Of a DNA stretch of 64,000 nucleotides, positions 10,306 to 20,957 are shown one piece after another (position 1 is the stretch's first letter; every line of letters starts with the position of its first letter). The DNA is taken from positions 1-64,000 of the forward strand of contig JAQXVF010000040.1 in NCBI GenBank assembly GCA_029224785.1, written 5' to 3'. The notes under the pieces are model-generated. The model saw only the letters and a program-made list of their open reading frames with translations, ran no database searches and was not told the origin of the DNA. Position numbers and translations under genes: made by a program. The stretch comes from Bacillota bacterium. GTDB lineage: Bacteria > Bacillota > Clostridia > Oscillospirales > Oscillospiraceae.

Positions 10306-10320
10306 TTCTTTGAAAAATGC

Positions 10321-10349
10321 TTGACAAAGTCATCCCCTTTTGCTAAAAT
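10321..10349 (+). promoter_or_regulatory. Promoter of tyrS leader
   Basis: TTGACA - 17 bp - TAAAAT. Confidence 0.8.
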
Positions 10350-10355
10350 AGCCCG

Positions 10356-10622
10356 GAAAAGAACGAAAAACGCAGTGATAGGATGAAGTAATCCGACCAT
10401 AACCTTCAGAGAACTGCCGGTGGGTGCAAGGCAGCAGGGGCAGCGGATGAAATACCTCCTGGAGCGGCCTGCCGGAAAGAAAATAGGGCAGGACGGGTGT
10501 GCCCGATATCGCACAGGGTGTTGTCAGACACCGTGAGGGTATGCTCGTGAGGACATGCCGAACCAGAGGTGGTACCGCGTATTTTTCGCCCTCTGTCCCT
10601 GTTATGGGACAGAGGGCGTTTT
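10356..10622 (+). promoter_or_regulatory. T-box leader upstream of tyrS
   Basis: CAGAGAACTGCCGG stem I segment, T-box AGAGGTGGTACCGCG (10565-10579), terminator GCCCTCTGTCCC...GGGACAGAGGGCGTTTT (10588-10620). Confidence 0.93.
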
Positions 10623-10650
10623 CGATTCAGAAATCATTGGAGGTTACAGA

Positions 10651-11871
10651 ATGAAGATGTATGACGAACTGGTGGCCCGCGGCCTGATTGCCCAGGTTAC
10701 CAATGAAGACGAGATCCGGGAAATGGTGGACAACGGCAAGGCTACCTTCTATATCGGCTTTGACTGCACCGCCGACAGCCTGACTGCCGGTCACTTTATG
10801 GCTCTGACCCTGATGAAGCGGCTGCAGATGGCAGGAAACAAGCCCATTGCCCTGATCGGCGGCGGCACCACCATGATCGGCGATCCCTCCGGACGGTCCG
10901 ATATGCGGAAAATGCTGACCCGGGAGGACATCGAGCACAATGCCCAGTGCTTCAAGAAACAAATGGAGCGCTTCATTGAGTTCGGCGAGGGGAAGGCCCG
11001 GATGGTAAACAATGCCGACTGGCTGCTGAACCTGAATTATGTGGAGCTGCTGCGGGAAGTGGGTGCCTGCTTCTCCGTCAACAATATGCTCCGTGCCGAG
11101 TGCTACAAGCAGCGCATGGAAAAAGGCCTGAGCTTCCTGGAATTCAACTATATGATCATGCAGTCCTACGATTTTTATTACCTGTTCCAGCACTACGACT
11201 GCAATATGCAATTCGGAGGAAACGACCAGTGGAGCAATATGCTGGGCGGCACCGAGCTGAGCCGGCAGAAGCTGGGCAAGGATGCCCACTGCATGACCAT
11301 CACTCGGCTCACCGACTCCCAGGGCAACAAAATGGGCAAAACCGCAGGAAATGCTGTATGGCTGGATCCCAACAAGACCTCTCCCTACGACTTCTACCAG
11401 TACTGGCGGAACGTGTCCGATGCGGACGTGATGAAATGCATCCGGATGCTGACCTTCCTGCCTCTGGAGCAGATCAACGAGATGGATTCCTGGAAGGATG
11501 CACGGATCAACGAGGCCAAGGACATCCTGGCCTACGAGCTGACCATGATGGTACACGGTCAGGAGGAAGCGGACAAGGCCCGGGCAGCCGCCAAGGCCCT
11601 CTTCGGAGGTGAAGGCAGCGTAGATATGCCGGAAACCTCCATCGCTCCCGAACAGTTAAAGGATGGCAAGATCGGCATTCTGAGCCTGATGGTTGCCTGC
11701 AAACTGGCCTCTTCCAACGGAGAAGCCCGTCGCCTGGTGCAGCAGGGCGGCGTGTTCGTCAACGACGAGAAGGTTGCTGCCCCCGATTTGACTGTCACGG
11801 AAGCCATGCTCAAAGAAGGCGTCAAGATCCGCAAGGGCAAGAAAATCTTCCACAAAGCCATTCTGGGATAA
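10651..11871 (+). CDS. tyrS: Tyrosyl-tRNA synthetase
   Basis: FYIGFDCTADSLTAGHFMALTLMKRLQ, GNDQWSNMLGGTEL, KMGKTAGNAVWL (KMSKS variant), C-terminal S4 domain. Confidence 0.96.
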   Translation: MKMYDELVARGLIAQVTNEDEIREMVDNGKATFYIGFDCTADSLTAGHFMALTLMKRLQMAGNKPIALIGGGTTMIGDPSGRSDMRKMLTREDIEHNAQCFKKQMERFIEFGEGKARMVNNADWLLNLNYVELLREVGACFSVNNMLRAECYKQRMEKGLSFLEFNYMIMQSYDFYYLFQHYDCNMQFGGNDQWSNMLGGTELSRQKLGKDAHCMTITRLTDSQGNKMGKTAGNAVWLDPNKTSPYDFYQYWRNVSDADVMKCIRMLTFLPLEQINEMDSWKDARINEAKDILAYELTMMVHGQEEADKARAAAKALFGGEGSVDMPETSIAPEQLKDGKIGILSLMVACKLASSNGEARRLVQQGGVFVNDEKVAAPDLTVTEAMLKEGVKIRKGKKIFHKAILG

Positions 11872-11903
11872 TACAATCAGGGCGGTCACAGACCGCCCTT
11901 TGT

Positions 11904-12767
11904 TTATTGCAGCAGGCTCTTCATTTCCCCTCTGTGGGCTTCCGAAAGGGAGGTAAGCGGCAGCCGGCAGGACCCGCAGTCCAGCCCCATTTCCTTCAAA
12001 AGGGCCTTTACGGGGATGGGATTGACCTCACAGAAGAGAAATTCGTTCAAGGGACGCAGCCCGATCTGCAGAGAGAGCGCCGTATCAAAATCTCCGTCCA
12101 GTCCGGCATCCGTCAGGTCCGATACTTCTTCCGGCATCACGTTGGACGCAACGGAGATCACGCCCTTTGCACCCAAGGCAAGATATGCCGCCGTCAGCTC
12201 GTCGCTTCCGCACCACACGGTGAAGTCTTCCGGACAGGTATCCGCGATCTCCACCAGCTTTTTCATATCGGATACGGTTTCCTTTACGCCGGCGATATTG
12301 GGAACCTCCGCAAGCTTTCGATAGACGGAAACGGGAATATCCACGCCGGTGCGGGACGGCACGTTGTAGAGGATTACGGGGATCTGCACGGACTGGGCAA
12401 TGGTGCGGTAATGCCGGATCAGCCCTTCCTCATTGGCTTTGTTGTAGTATGGAGAAACAACCAGCAGGGCATCCGCGCCGTCCTGTTCCGCCTGCCTGCT
12501 CAAGGTGACGGCATGGGCCGTGTCATTGGAGCCGGTTCCGGCGATCAGCATTCCCCGGAAACAGGCACGGGCTTCCGTCAGAATCCAATGTTTTTCCTCA
12601 TCCGTCAGGGTTGGGGATTCCCCGGTGGTTCCGAAAAGGACCACCGCCGGGATCCCGGCATCCTCCTGCCGATGCAGAAGGATTTTCAGCATGGGAAGAT
12701 TCACCTGCCCATGGAGAAACGGCGTCACCAGGGCAGTGCAGGCACCGAAAAAGAGTGGTTTTTTCAT
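11904..12767 (-). CDS. dapA: 4-hydroxy-tetrahydrodipicolinate synthase
   Basis: CTALVTPF, FGTTGESPTLTDEEK, ALLVVSPYYNKANEEGLIRHY, VILYNVPSRTGVDI. Confidence 0.94.
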   Translation of the reverse strand: MKKPLFFGACTALVTPFLHGQVNLPMLKILLHRQEDAGIPAVVLFGTTGESPTLTDEEKHWILTEARACFRGMLIAGTGSNDTAHAVTLSRQAEQDGADALLVVSPYYNKANEEGLIRHYRTIAQSVQIPVILYNVPSRTGVDIPVSVYRKLAEVPNIAGVKETVSDMKKLVEIADTCPEDFTVWCGSDELTAAYLALGAKGVISVASNVMPEEVSDLTDAGLDGDFDTALSLQIGLRPLNEFLFCEVNPIPVKALLKEMGLDCGSCRLPLTSLSEAHRGEMKSLLQ

Positions 12768-12816
12768 GAAAGCATCCCTCCGTAACAGGCTATGCAGGAA
12801 AAGAAGGTTTTGTCTG

Positions 12817-12845
12817 TTGCAAAACAGGGGGAAATCCGCTATACT
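12817..12845 (+). promoter_or_regulatory. Promoter of queA
   Basis: TTGCAA - 17 bp - TATACT. Confidence 0.65.
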
Positions 12846-12878
12846 ATAAGGCGGTTTATATGCGATGGAGGGCAAAAC

Positions 12879-13901
12879 GTGAAAACACATGATTTCTGGT
12901 ACGATCTGCCTCAGGAGCTGATCGCACAGACTCCGCTGGAAAAGCGGGATAACTCCCGGCTGATGGTGATGGACCGGGTGACAGGACAGATCGCTCATAG
13001 ACACTTTTTCGATCTTCCGGAATACCTTCGTCCGGGGGACTGCCTGGTTATGAACGATTCCCGGGTGCTGCCTGCCCGTCTCCTTGGCCACCGTCCCACA
13101 GGCGGCGCCGTGGAAATCCTGCTGCTGCGGGATCTTGGAAATAAAAAATGGGAATGCCTCTGCAAGCCCGGCAGAAAGATGCAGGTTGGCAGCCGCGTCA
13201 CCTTCGGTGACGGAGAATTGGAAGCCGAGGTCACAGAGGTCCGGGAGGACGGAAACCGGATTGTGGAGTTTTCCTATGAAGGGATCTTCCTGGAGGTTCT
13301 GGAACGGCTTGGCAAGATGCCTTTGCCGCCTTATATCACAGCAGAGCTGAAGGATCAGGAACGCTACCAGACCGTGTATTCCCGGGAAGTCGGCTCCGCC
13401 GCCGCTCCCACGGCAGGGCTTCACTTTACGAAGGAGCTGCTGGAGAAAATCCGGGATATGGGCGTAGACGAGGCCTATGTAACCCTCCATGTAGGTCTGG
13501 GTACGTTCCGGCCGGTGAAAACTCAGGAGGTTCTGGAGCATCATATGCACAGCGAACTGTGCATGATAAACGAGGAAACTGCCCGAAAGCTGAATGAGAC
13601 CCGGGCGCGGGGAGGACGGATCATCTGCGTGGGAACCACATCCTGCCGGACTCTGGAGTCCCTGGTAAATGAGGACGGATCCTTTTCTGCAAAAAGCCGC
13701 TGGACGGATATTTTTATCTATCCCGGCTATGCGTTCAAAGCCATGGATGGTCTGATCACTAATTTCCACTTGCCGGAGAGCACGCTGGTCATGCTGGTTT
13801 CGGCCTTTTCCAGCCGTGAGAACATCCTCAGTGCTTACAGGGAGGCCGTCCGGGAGAAATACCGGTTTTTCTCCTTCGGCGATGCCATGGCAATTCTTTA
13901 G
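12879..13901 (+). CDS. queA: S-adenosylmethionine:tRNA ribosyltransferase-isomerase (GTG start)
   Basis: [53 protein letters not shown]. Confidence 0.95.
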   Translation: MKTHDFWYDLPQELIAQTPLEKRDNSRLMVMDRVTGQIAHRHFFDLPEYLRPGDCLVMNDSRVLPARLLGHRPTGGAVEILLLRDLGNKKWECLCKPGRKMQVGSRVTFGDGELEAEVTEVREDGNRIVEFSYEGIFLEVLERLGKMPLPPYITAELKDQERYQTVYSREVGSAAAPTAGLHFTKELLEKIRDMGVDEAYVTLHVGLGTFRPVKTQEVLEHHMHSELCMINEETARKLNETRARGGRIICVGTTSCRTLESLVNEDGSFSAKSRWTDIFIYPGYAFKAMDGLITNFHLPESTLVMLVSAFSSRENILSAYREAVREKYRFFSFGDAMAIL

Positions 13902-13919
13902 GAAAATGGGGGACAGCAT

Positions 13920-14492
13920 ATGAATGCACCTGTTGATATTTCGTCTGTTCGTTTGGAGACGCCCCGGCTGATCCTCCGCCCTTGGAGAGAAAGCGATCTT
14001 TCCGATTTTTACGAATATGCCCGGGTGGACGGCGTTGGGCAGATGGCGGGCTGGCTGCCCCATGACTCCATGGAAAAGTCCAGGCAGATCCTGCAGCTTT
14101 TCATTGAGGAAAAGAAAACCTTTGCACTGGAGCTGAAGGAATCCGGGAAGGCCATTGGCTCTCTGGGGATAGAAGAATACCGTCAGGAGGAAGCCTGCGT
14201 TCCGGAGGAGCTTTCCCTTCGGGAGATCGGATATGTGCTCAGCCGGGATTACTGGGGCAGGGGACTGATGCCGGAGGCTGTTCGGGCAGTCATCGATTAC
14301 TGCTTTGGAACCATGCACCTGGATGCCCTTTTGTGCGGGCATTTTGAGCGGAATCTTCAGTCCCGCCGTGTGATTGAAAAATGCGGATTTCAGTTTCATC
14401 GGGAACTGATCTACCATACCCGGATGGGAACAGAAGAACCATCCCGGTTTTACATTCTATGGAATCCCAAGCGGGAGGTGAAGCATGTTTAA
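13920..14492 (+). CDS. GNAT family N-acetyltransferase (RimJ/RimL type)
   Basis: LETPRLILRPWRESDLSDFYEYA; GYVLSRDYWGRGLMPEAVRAVIDY. Confidence 0.9.
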   Translation: MNAPVDISSVRLETPRLILRPWRESDLSDFYEYARVDGVGQMAGWLPHDSMEKSRQILQLFIEEKKTFALELKESGKAIGSLGIEEYRQEEACVPEELSLREIGYVLSRDYWGRGLMPEAVRAVIDYCFGTMHLDALLCGHFERNLQSRRVIEKCGFQFHRELIYHTRMGTEEPSRFYILWNPKREVKHV

Positions 14493-15615
14493 GCTGCTGA
14501 AGAAAGAGGGTGCTGCCCGTCGTGGAGAGTTTACCTGCGCCCACGGAACGGTCCAGACCCCGGTGTTTATGAATGTCGGTACCCAGGGGGCCATCAAGGG
14601 TGCCCTGAGTGCCAAAGACCTGAAGGACATCGGCTGCCAGGTGGAGCTTTCCAACACCTATCACCTCCATCTTCGCCCCACCGACGAAGTGGTACGGAAG
14701 CTGGGCGGACTTCACAAATTTATGACCTGGGACGGGCCGATCCTGACGGATTCCGGGGGATTTCAGGTGTTTTCCCTGGCTTCCCTGCGAAAAATCAAAG
14801 AAGAAGGCGTCACCTTTGCCTCTCATATTGACGGGCACCGGATCTTCATGGGTCCGGAAGAGAGTATGCGGATCCAGTCCAATCTGGGATCCGATATCTG
14901 CATGGCCTTCGACGAGTGCATCGAAAATCCCGCGCCCAGGGACTATGTCAGGCAGAGCATCGACCGCACCTACCGCTGGCTGGTTCGGTGTAAAACGGAA
15001 AATGCCCGGCTCAACAGTCTGCCGGACACGGTCAATCCCAAGCAAATGCTTTGGGGCATCAATCAGGGCGGCACCTATGCGGACCTGCGGGTAGAGCATA
15101 TGAAGCGGATCGCAGAGCTGGATCTGCCCGGATATGCCATCGGCGGTCTTGCGGTAGGGGAGAGCACCCAGGAGATGTACGACATCATCGAAGCGGTGGA
15201 GCCGTATATGCCCGCAGACCGGACACGGTATCTGATGGGTGTGGGCACTCCCAGCAATCTTATTGAGGCCGTCGCCCGGGGTGTGGACTTTTTTGACTGC
15301 GTTATGCCTGCCCGTAATGCCCGGCATGCCCGACTGTTTACCTGGGAGGGCGCCATCAACCTGAAAAACGCAAAATACCAGTTGGATGATCGGCCCATTG
15401 ATCCTCAGTGCGACTGTCCCGTATGCCGCCGCTACTCCAGGGCTTATCTGCGCCATCTGTTCATTGCCGAAGAAATGCTGGCCATGCGGCTTTCCGTGAT
15501 GCACAACCTGTATTTTTACAACAAACTGATGGAGCGCATCCGCAATGCACTGGACAATGGAACGTTTTCCGCATTCCGGGCGGAGTATTCCGAAAAATTG
15601 GGCAGAAGGATCTAA
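14485..15615 (+). CDS. tgt: tRNA-guanine transglycosylase
   Basis: TPVFMNVGTQGAIKG, LTDSGGFQVFSLA, CDCPVCRRYSRAYLRHLF zinc motif. Confidence 0.96.
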   Translation: MFKLLKKEGAARRGEFTCAHGTVQTPVFMNVGTQGAIKGALSAKDLKDIGCQVELSNTYHLHLRPTDEVVRKLGGLHKFMTWDGPILTDSGGFQVFSLASLRKIKEEGVTFASHIDGHRIFMGPEESMRIQSNLGSDICMAFDECIENPAPRDYVRQSIDRTYRWLVRCKTENARLNSLPDTVNPKQMLWGINQGGTYADLRVEHMKRIAELDLPGYAIGGLAVGESTQEMYDIIEAVEPYMPADRTRYLMGVGTPSNLIEAVARGVDFFDCVMPARNARHARLFTWEGAINLKNAKYQLDDRPIDPQCDCPVCRRYSRAYLRHLFIAEEMLAMRLSVMHNLYFYNKLMERIRNALDNGTFSAFRAEYSEKLGRRI

Positions 15616-15623
15616 AGTAGTGC

Positions 15624-15651
15624 TTGCAATTTACTCAATCAATGATATAAT
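15624..15651 (+). promoter_or_regulatory. Promoter of yajC
   Basis: TTGCAA - 16 bp - TATAAT. Confidence 0.65.
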
Positions 15652-15684
15652 AATCTGGAAAAAACCTTAGAAGGAGAGTCTCTC

Positions 15685-16062
15685 ATGCTTCATTTTTTAA
15701 CATCTGCTGCAAATAGCACCGGCAGCCTGTTCTCCCCCCTGCTTCTGATGGTGGTTTTGTTCGCCGTCATGTATTTCATGATGATCCGTCCCGAGAACAA
15801 GCGGAAGAAAGAGCAGGAAGCAATGCGTTCTGCCGTGAAAAACGGAGATCATATCACCTCCATCGGCGGAATTATCGGTGTGGTGGTGAACGTAAAGGAA
15901 AGCAGCGTGGTCATGGAGACCGGTGCCGATCAGGTCCGCATTGAGCTGGCCAAGTGGGCGATTTCCACCAATGAAACTGCCGCTGCCGCTGCAGAGGCTG
16001 AGGCCAAGAAGGCAAAGGAAGCCAAGGCAAAGGCCAAGGCCGCCAAAAAAGCCGAGAAGTAA
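15685..16062 (+). CDS. yajC: Preprotein translocase subunit YajC
   Basis: FAVMYFMMIRPENKRKKEQEAMRSAVKNGDHITSIGGIIGVV; Ala/Lys-rich tail. Confidence 0.92.
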   Translation: MLHFLTSAANSTGSLFSPLLLMVVLFAVMYFMMIRPENKRKKEQEAMRSAVKNGDHITSIGGIIGVVVNVKESSVVMETGADQVRIELAKWAISTNETAAAAAEAEAKKAKEAKAKAKAAKKAEK

Positions 16063-16075
16063 GCTTCATAAGCCA

Positions 16076-16107
16076 AAAAGGAGAGGCGATGCCTCTCCTT
16101 TTTTCAT
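16076..16107. terminator. Bidirectional terminator between yajC and glycosyltransferase
   Basis: aaaaaGGAGAGGCgatGCCTCTCCttttttc. Confidence 0.85.
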
Positions 16108-17054
16108 GGATTCTGTTTCTTATTTTCATAGGTCAGGATTTCCCGGGCAATATAGATGGGACGTCCCTTACTCTGCTCAAAGGTCCTGCCCACATACTCT
16201 CCAATGATGCCGATGCACAGAAGCTGCAGTCCGCCCAGGAAGAGAATCAGCACGATGACAGTGGCGTAGCCCGGAACATCGATTCCTACCGCCAGCTTTT
16301 CGATGATCACGGCAATCAGATAGAGGAATGCTGCAGCGGCGCTCAGACAGCCTGCGTAGGTGGCAAAGCGCAGGGGCGCGGTAGAGTAGCCGATGATCCC
16401 ATCAATCGCGTAGTTCATCAGCTTCCGGAAATTCCACTTTGTCTCACCCGTCAGCCGGGGATTCGCCACATAGGGGATATAGCAGGTCTCATATCCCACC
16501 CAGGCAAAAATCCCCTTGGAAAACCGATGATACTCTCCAAGTTCCAAAATGCTGTCTGCCACGTTTCTGCGGAAGGTGCGGAAATCGCTGGCATCCGCCT
16601 TGAGCTTCACCGTAGACAGGCGGTTGATCAGGGAATAAAAGTTCTTTTTGAAGAAGGAAAGGATCCTGCTTTCGTTCCGGCGGTCCTGATAAGCCGCAAC
16701 CATGTCATATTCCGGCTGCTCGTCCAGGATCTCCACCATTTTGCGCACCAATGCAGGATCCTGCTGCAGATCCGCATCGATGACGGACAGATATTGCCCG
16801 GAAGCGTTTGACAATCCGGCATAGATCCCCGATTCCTTTCCGAAATTCCGGGAGAAATTCACCACTTTTACCGGGCACTTCTGGGCCTCGAACAGCTTTC
16901 GAAGCTGGTACATGGTGGTATCTTTGCTGCCGTCGTTCACGTATACGATCTCGTAATCATACCCGCATCCCTCAAATGCGGAGATCACCGCATCCTGAAA
17001 GGGGGCAACATTTCCGCATTCGTTATAGCAGGGGACAATCAGTGACAGTTTCAT
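16104..17054 (-). CDS. Family 2 glycosyltransferase with two C-terminal TM helices (DPM/GtrB type)
   Basis: LSLIVPCYNECGNV, VNDGSKDTT, DADLQQDP, LGGLQLLCIGIIGEYVGRTFEQSKGRPIYI. Confidence 0.92.
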   Translation of the reverse strand: MKLSLIVPCYNECGNVAPFQDAVISAFEGCGYDYEIVYVNDGSKDTTMYQLRKLFEAQKCPVKVVNFSRNFGKESGIYAGLSNASGQYLSVIDADLQQDPALVRKMVEILDEQPEYDMVAAYQDRRNESRILSFFKKNFYSLINRLSTVKLKADASDFRTFRRNVADSILELGEYHRFSKGIFAWVGYETCYIPYVANPRLTGETKWNFRKLMNYAIDGIIGYSTAPLRFATYAGCLSAAAAFLYLIAVIIEKLAVGIDVPGYATVIVLILFLGGLQLLCIGIIGEYVGRTFEQSKGRPIYIAREILTYENKKQNP

Positions 17055-17143
17055 AATCTGCTCCTCTTTTGAGTCATTGCGTCCATTATAGAACCAATCC
17101 CGCTGTCCGTCAAGAAGATAAGGAGGAAAGTTTTTTCCGCTTC

Positions 17144-17172
17144 TTGACAAAGCGGAAAAGATATGGTACTTT
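17144..17172 (+). promoter_or_regulatory. Promoter of valS leader
   Basis: TTGACA - 17 bp - TACTTT. Confidence 0.6.
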
Positions 17173-17177
17173 TATCA

Positions 17178-17424
17178 GGTACAAAGCGGAGATCGGGAGG
17201 TTCTGCCCATCTTTTTCCCCTCCAGAGAACGGATTCCTGGCTGAAAAATCCGCAGGGAAACGAGCAGAATGTCGCCCGGGAGCTGCCGGTCCGAAAAAAT
17301 GGTAGGGCCGGTCGGGGTTCGCCCGTTACAGCGGTGAAAGTGCCCGCGCTTTTGCGGGACTTCAGGTGGTACCACGGAATTGTCAATTTCGCCCTGAGCA
17401 GATTTCTGCTCAGGGCTGTTTTTT
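17178..17424 (+). promoter_or_regulatory. T-box leader upstream of valS
   Basis: AGAGAACGGATTCCTGGCTGAAAAATCCG stem I element, T-box AGGTGGTACCACGG (17364-17377), terminator GCCCTGAGCAGATTTCTGCTCAGGGCTGTTTTTT. Confidence 0.92.
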
Positions 17425-17443
17425 ATGAAAGGAAGATGAGAAC

Positions 17444-20083
17444 ATGAGCCGCGAATTGCCGAAGATCTACGAACCGCAGCAAGTGGAAGACCGCATCTAC
17501 AGGATGTGGCAGGACGGCAACTACTTCCATGCGGAAAGAAATGCCGATAAAAAGCCATTTACCATCGTAATGCCCCCTCCCAACGTCACCGGCCAGCTTC
17601 ACATGGGCCATGCCATGGACGCTACCCTGCAGGATACCCTGATCCGTTTTAAGCGCATGCAGGGCTACAACGCCCTGTGGGTCCCCGGTGTGGACCATGC
17701 GGGCATTGCCACCCAGATCAAGGTGGAAGAGGAGCTGCGGAAAGAAGGTCTTACCCGCTATGACCTGGGACGGGAAAAATTCCTGGAGCGGGTGTGGGAC
17801 TGGAAACAGAAGTACGGCAACCGGATCGTGGAACAGCAGAAAAAACTGGGTGCCTCCTGCGATTGGGACCGTGCCCGGTTCACCATGGACGAGGGCTGCT
17901 CCAAGGCCGTTCGGGAAGTGTTCGTTTCCCTGTATGAAAAGGGCCTGATCTACAAGGGCAGCCGGATCATCAACTGGTGCCCCCACTGCGTCACCGCTCT
18001 TTCCGATGCGGAAGTGGAGTATGTGGATAAGCCCGGCCACCTGTGGCATATCCGCTATCCTCTGGCAGACGGCTCCGGCGAAGTGGTTGTCGCCACCACC
18101 CGGCCCGAGACCATGCTGGGTGACTCCGGCGTATGCGTCAACCCCAACGATGAGCGTTACAAGGACATTGTGGGCAAGAAGGTAATCCTTCCTCTGGTGA
18201 ACAAGGAGATTCCCGTGGTTGCCGATGACTATGCGGAAATGGAATTCGGAACCGGCTGCGTGAAGATGACCCCCGCCCATGACCCCAACGACTTTGAGGT
18301 AGGTCTGCGGCACAATCTGGAGGTCATCCGGGTGCTGGATGACAACGGCAAGGTCAATGAATTCGGCGGTAAGTACGAGGGTATGGACCGCTACGAGGCC
18401 AGAAAGGCCATCGTTGCCGATCTTCAGGAGCAGGGCTATCTGGTCAGGGTGGAGGACTACTCTCACAACGTGGGTACCTGCTACCGCTGCCACAACGATG
18501 TGGAGCCCATCATCTCCGCCCAGTGGTTTGTGAAGATGAAGCCCCTGGCGGAAGAAGCCATCCGCGTGGTGAAAGAAGGGGAGACCCGGTTCGTTCCCGA
18601 CCGCTTCAGCAAGACCTACCTGAACTGGATGGAAAATGTCCGCGACTGGTGCATTTCCCGACAGCTGTGGTGGGGCCATCAGATTCCGGCCTGGTACTGC
18701 GCCGACTGCGGCCATATCACCGTGTCCCGCCAGGATGCCTGCAAGTGTGAAAAGTGCGGCAGCACCCATATTGAACGGGATCCGGACGTGCTGGACACCT
18801 GGTTCAGTTCTGCCCTGTGGCCCTTCGAGACCCTTGGCTGGCCGGAAAAGAACGAGGATCTGGAGTATTTCTATCCCACAGACGTGCTGGTCACCGGCTA
18901 CGACATCATTTTCTTCTGGGTTGCCAGAATGATCTTCTCCGGCTGTGAACACACCGGAAAAACGCCCTTCCACACCGTCCTGATCCATGGCCTTGTTCGG
19001 GATGACAAGGGTCGGAAGATGTCCAAATCTCTGGGTAACGGCATCGATCCTCTGGAGATGATCGAAAAATACGGCTGTGATGCCCTGCGGATGAACATGG
19101 TCACCGGCAACTCTCCCGGAAACGATATGCGTTTCTATGTGGAGCGCTGCGAGGCCATGCGGAACTTTGCCAACAAGCTGTGGAACGCCAGCCGGTATGT
19201 GATGATGAACCTGGGGGAGGGCGAAAGCTATACGCTGCCCGAAACCGATTCCCTGGAGATTCCCGACAAGTGGGTACTTTCCAGGCTGAACACCCTGATC
19301 GCGGAAGTTACCGAGAACCTGGATCACTACGAGCTGGGTGTTGCCGTTCAGAAGGTTTATGACTTCATTTGGGACACCTACTGCGACTGGTATATCGAGC
19401 TGACCAAGGCCCGTCTCTACGGCGAGGACGCAGAAAGAAAGAAGACCGCCCTTTCCGTGCTGGTCTATGTGCTGGATCAGGTCCTGCGTTTGCTGCATCC
19501 CTTCATGCCCTTCATCACCGAGGAAATCTGGCAGTCCATTCCCCATGAAGGCGATGCCCTGATTGTTGCAAAATGGCCGGAATACCGGGAAGATCTGGCA
19601 TTTTTGACCGAGGAAGCCCACATGAGCTCCGTGATGAATGCCATTCGCTCCATCCGAAACCGCCGCACCGAGATGAATGTCCCGCCCTCCAAAAAGGCGG
19701 ATCTGATCATCGTCACCGGCAAAAAGGAAGTGTTCCTGGAGGGCGCGGATTTTATCAAGCGTCTGGCCTATGCCGAAAACATCACTTTGCCTGACAAGGA
19801 GCCGGAGAATCTGGAAGGGATGGTGACCTGCACCACACCGGACGCCAAGCTCTTTATCCCCATGGGACAGCTTGTGGATGTGGCAAAGGAACTGGAACGG
19901 ATCGGCAAGGAGCTGGAAAAGGCCAGAAAGAACCTTTGCAGTCTGGAAGGCAAGCTGTCCAACGAAAACTTTGTTTCCCGGGCACCCGAGGCTGTTGTCA
20001 ATGCGGAACGGGAAAAGGCAAAAAAGGCACGGGATCTGATTGCCCAGCTTGAGCAGAGTGAAGCTGCTTTGAAAAAACTGTAA
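17444..20083 (+). CDS. valS: Valyl-tRNA synthetase
   Basis: [16 protein letters not shown] (HIGH), [18 protein letters not shown] (KMSKS). Confidence 0.97.
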   Translation: MSRELPKIYEPQQVEDRIYRMWQDGNYFHAERNADKKPFTIVMPPPNVTGQLHMGHAMDATLQDTLIRFKRMQGYNALWVPGVDHAGIATQIKVEEELRKEGLTRYDLGREKFLERVWDWKQKYGNRIVEQQKKLGASCDWDRARFTMDEGCSKAVREVFVSLYEKGLIYKGSRIINWCPHCVTALSDAEVEYVDKPGHLWHIRYPLADGSGEVVVATTRPETMLGDSGVCVNPNDERYKDIVGKKVILPLVNKEIPVVADDYAEMEFGTGCVKMTPAHDPNDFEVGLRHNLEVIRVLDDNGKVNEFGGKYEGMDRYEARKAIVADLQEQGYLVRVEDYSHNVGTCYRCHNDVEPIISAQWFVKMKPLAEEAIRVVKEGETRFVPDRFSKTYLNWMENVRDWCISRQLWWGHQIPAWYCADCGHITVSRQDACKCEKCGSTHIERDPDVLDTWFSSALWPFETLGWPEKNEDLEYFYPTDVLVTGYDIIFFWVARMIFSGCEHTGKTPFHTVLIHGLVRDDKGRKMSKSLGNGIDPLEMIEKYGCDALRMNMVTGNSPGNDMRFYVERCEAMRNFANKLWNASRYVMMNLGEGESYTLPETDSLEIPDKWVLSRLNTLIAEVTENLDHYELGVAVQKVYDFIWDTYCDWYIELTKARLYGEDAERKKTALSVLVYVLDQVLRLLHPFMPFITEEIWQSIPHEGDALIVAKWPEYREDLAFLTEEAHMSSVMNAIRSIRNRRTEMNVPPSKKADLIIVTGKKEVFLEGADFIKRLAYAENITLPDKEPENLEGMVTCTTPDAKLFIPMGQLVDVAKELERIGKELEKARKNLCSLEGKLSNENFVSRAPEAVVNAEREKAKKARDLIAQLEQSEAALKKL

Positions 20084-20095
20084 AACCGCATCTTT

Positions 20096-20136
20096 GCGTG
20101 GAGAGAACCGAAATTCTCTCCACGCAATTTTTTTCT
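20096..20136 (+). terminator. Terminator of valS
   Basis: GCGTGGAGAGAACcgaaattCTCTCCACGCaatttttttc. Confidence 0.85.
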
Positions 20137-20211
20137 GTTTCCACATTCCGACAGAATAATGGAAATCCCCGGATTATACTGATATGGAACCAAAACAAGG
20201 GGGAATCACCA

Positions 20212-20529
20212 ATGCAACTAACCAGCTTTTTGCAGGAAGGGCGTCTGACCGTGGCACTCACCGGTGAGATCGACCATCACTGCGCAAAAACCTATATTTC
20301 CGCCATTACCGCGAAGATTGAAGCGTATATGCCGTCGATCTGCGTGCTGGATTTCCGGGATGTGTCTTTTGTGGATTCGTCCGGTGTGGCCGTGGTCATC
20401 AATGCCCTGCGGGCAATGACCCAGATCGAAGGACGTTTGGAGCTGACCGGCCTGAAAGAGCAGCCCATGCGGGTTTTCCGCACGTCGGGAGTGGACAAGC
20501 TTGTGAGCATTAAGGAGGCAGTGATATGA
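20212..20529 (+). CDS. spoIIAA: Anti-sigma F factor antagonist SpoIIAA
   Basis: STAS domain LTGEIDHHCAKTYI...DFRDVSFVDSSGVAVVINALR; followed by spoIIAB and sigF. Confidence 0.94.
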   Translation: MQLTSFLQEGRLTVALTGEIDHHCAKTYISAITAKIEAYMPSICVLDFRDVSFVDSSGVAVVINALRAMTQIEGRLELTGLKEQPMRVFRTSGVDKLVSIKEAVI

Positions 20530-20957
20530 AATTTGAAAACTATATGATCCTGGAGTTTCCCAGCCGTTCCAGCAACGAATCCTTTGCCAGAAGTGCAGTG
20601 GCCTGCTTTGCTTCCCAGTTGGATCCCACCCTGGAGGAGTTGGGGGATATCCGTACAGCGGTATCCGAGGCGGTGACCAACTGTATCGTCCATGCCTATC
20701 CGGAGGAAATGGGCATCATCACGCTGCGGTGTCGGATTCTGAAAGACAGCACCCTGGACATTGTCATCAAGGACCGGGGCGTGGGCATTGCCGATGTGGA
20801 GAAGGCAAGGCAGCCCATGTACACCACCGGAGGCTCCGAACGAAGCGGCATGGGCATTACCATCATGGAGAACTTTATGACATCCTTTGAGATCCAGTCC
20901 GAGGTCGGGAAAGGGACTTCCGTACATATGCGGCGGAAGCTCCAGAGAAAACGATGA
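20526..20957 (+). CDS. spoIIAB: Anti-sigma F factor SpoIIAB
   Basis: FPSRSSNESFARSAVACFASQLDPTLEELGDIRTAVSEAVTNCIVHAY; ATPase motifs. Confidence 0.95.
   Translation: MKFENYMILEFPSRSSNESFARSAVACFASQLDPTLEELGDIRTAVSEAVTNCIVHAYPEEMGIITLRCRILKDSTLDIVIKDRGVGIADVEKARQPMYTTGGSERSGMGITIMENFMTSFEIQSEVGKGTSVHMRRKLQRKR

Noticed and set aside
11904-14417. 837-aa minus-strand ORF covering dapA and antisense to queA and the acetyltransferase
   Set aside because: Only the C-terminal 287 aa (dapA) is a real protein. The N-terminal extension is the antisense of well-supported plus-strand genes and reflects GC/codon bias.
17423-20146. 907-aa minus-strand ORF antisense to valS
   Set aside because: Low-complexity, His/Gly/Gln-rich antisense translation of a highly conserved gene; no family motifs.
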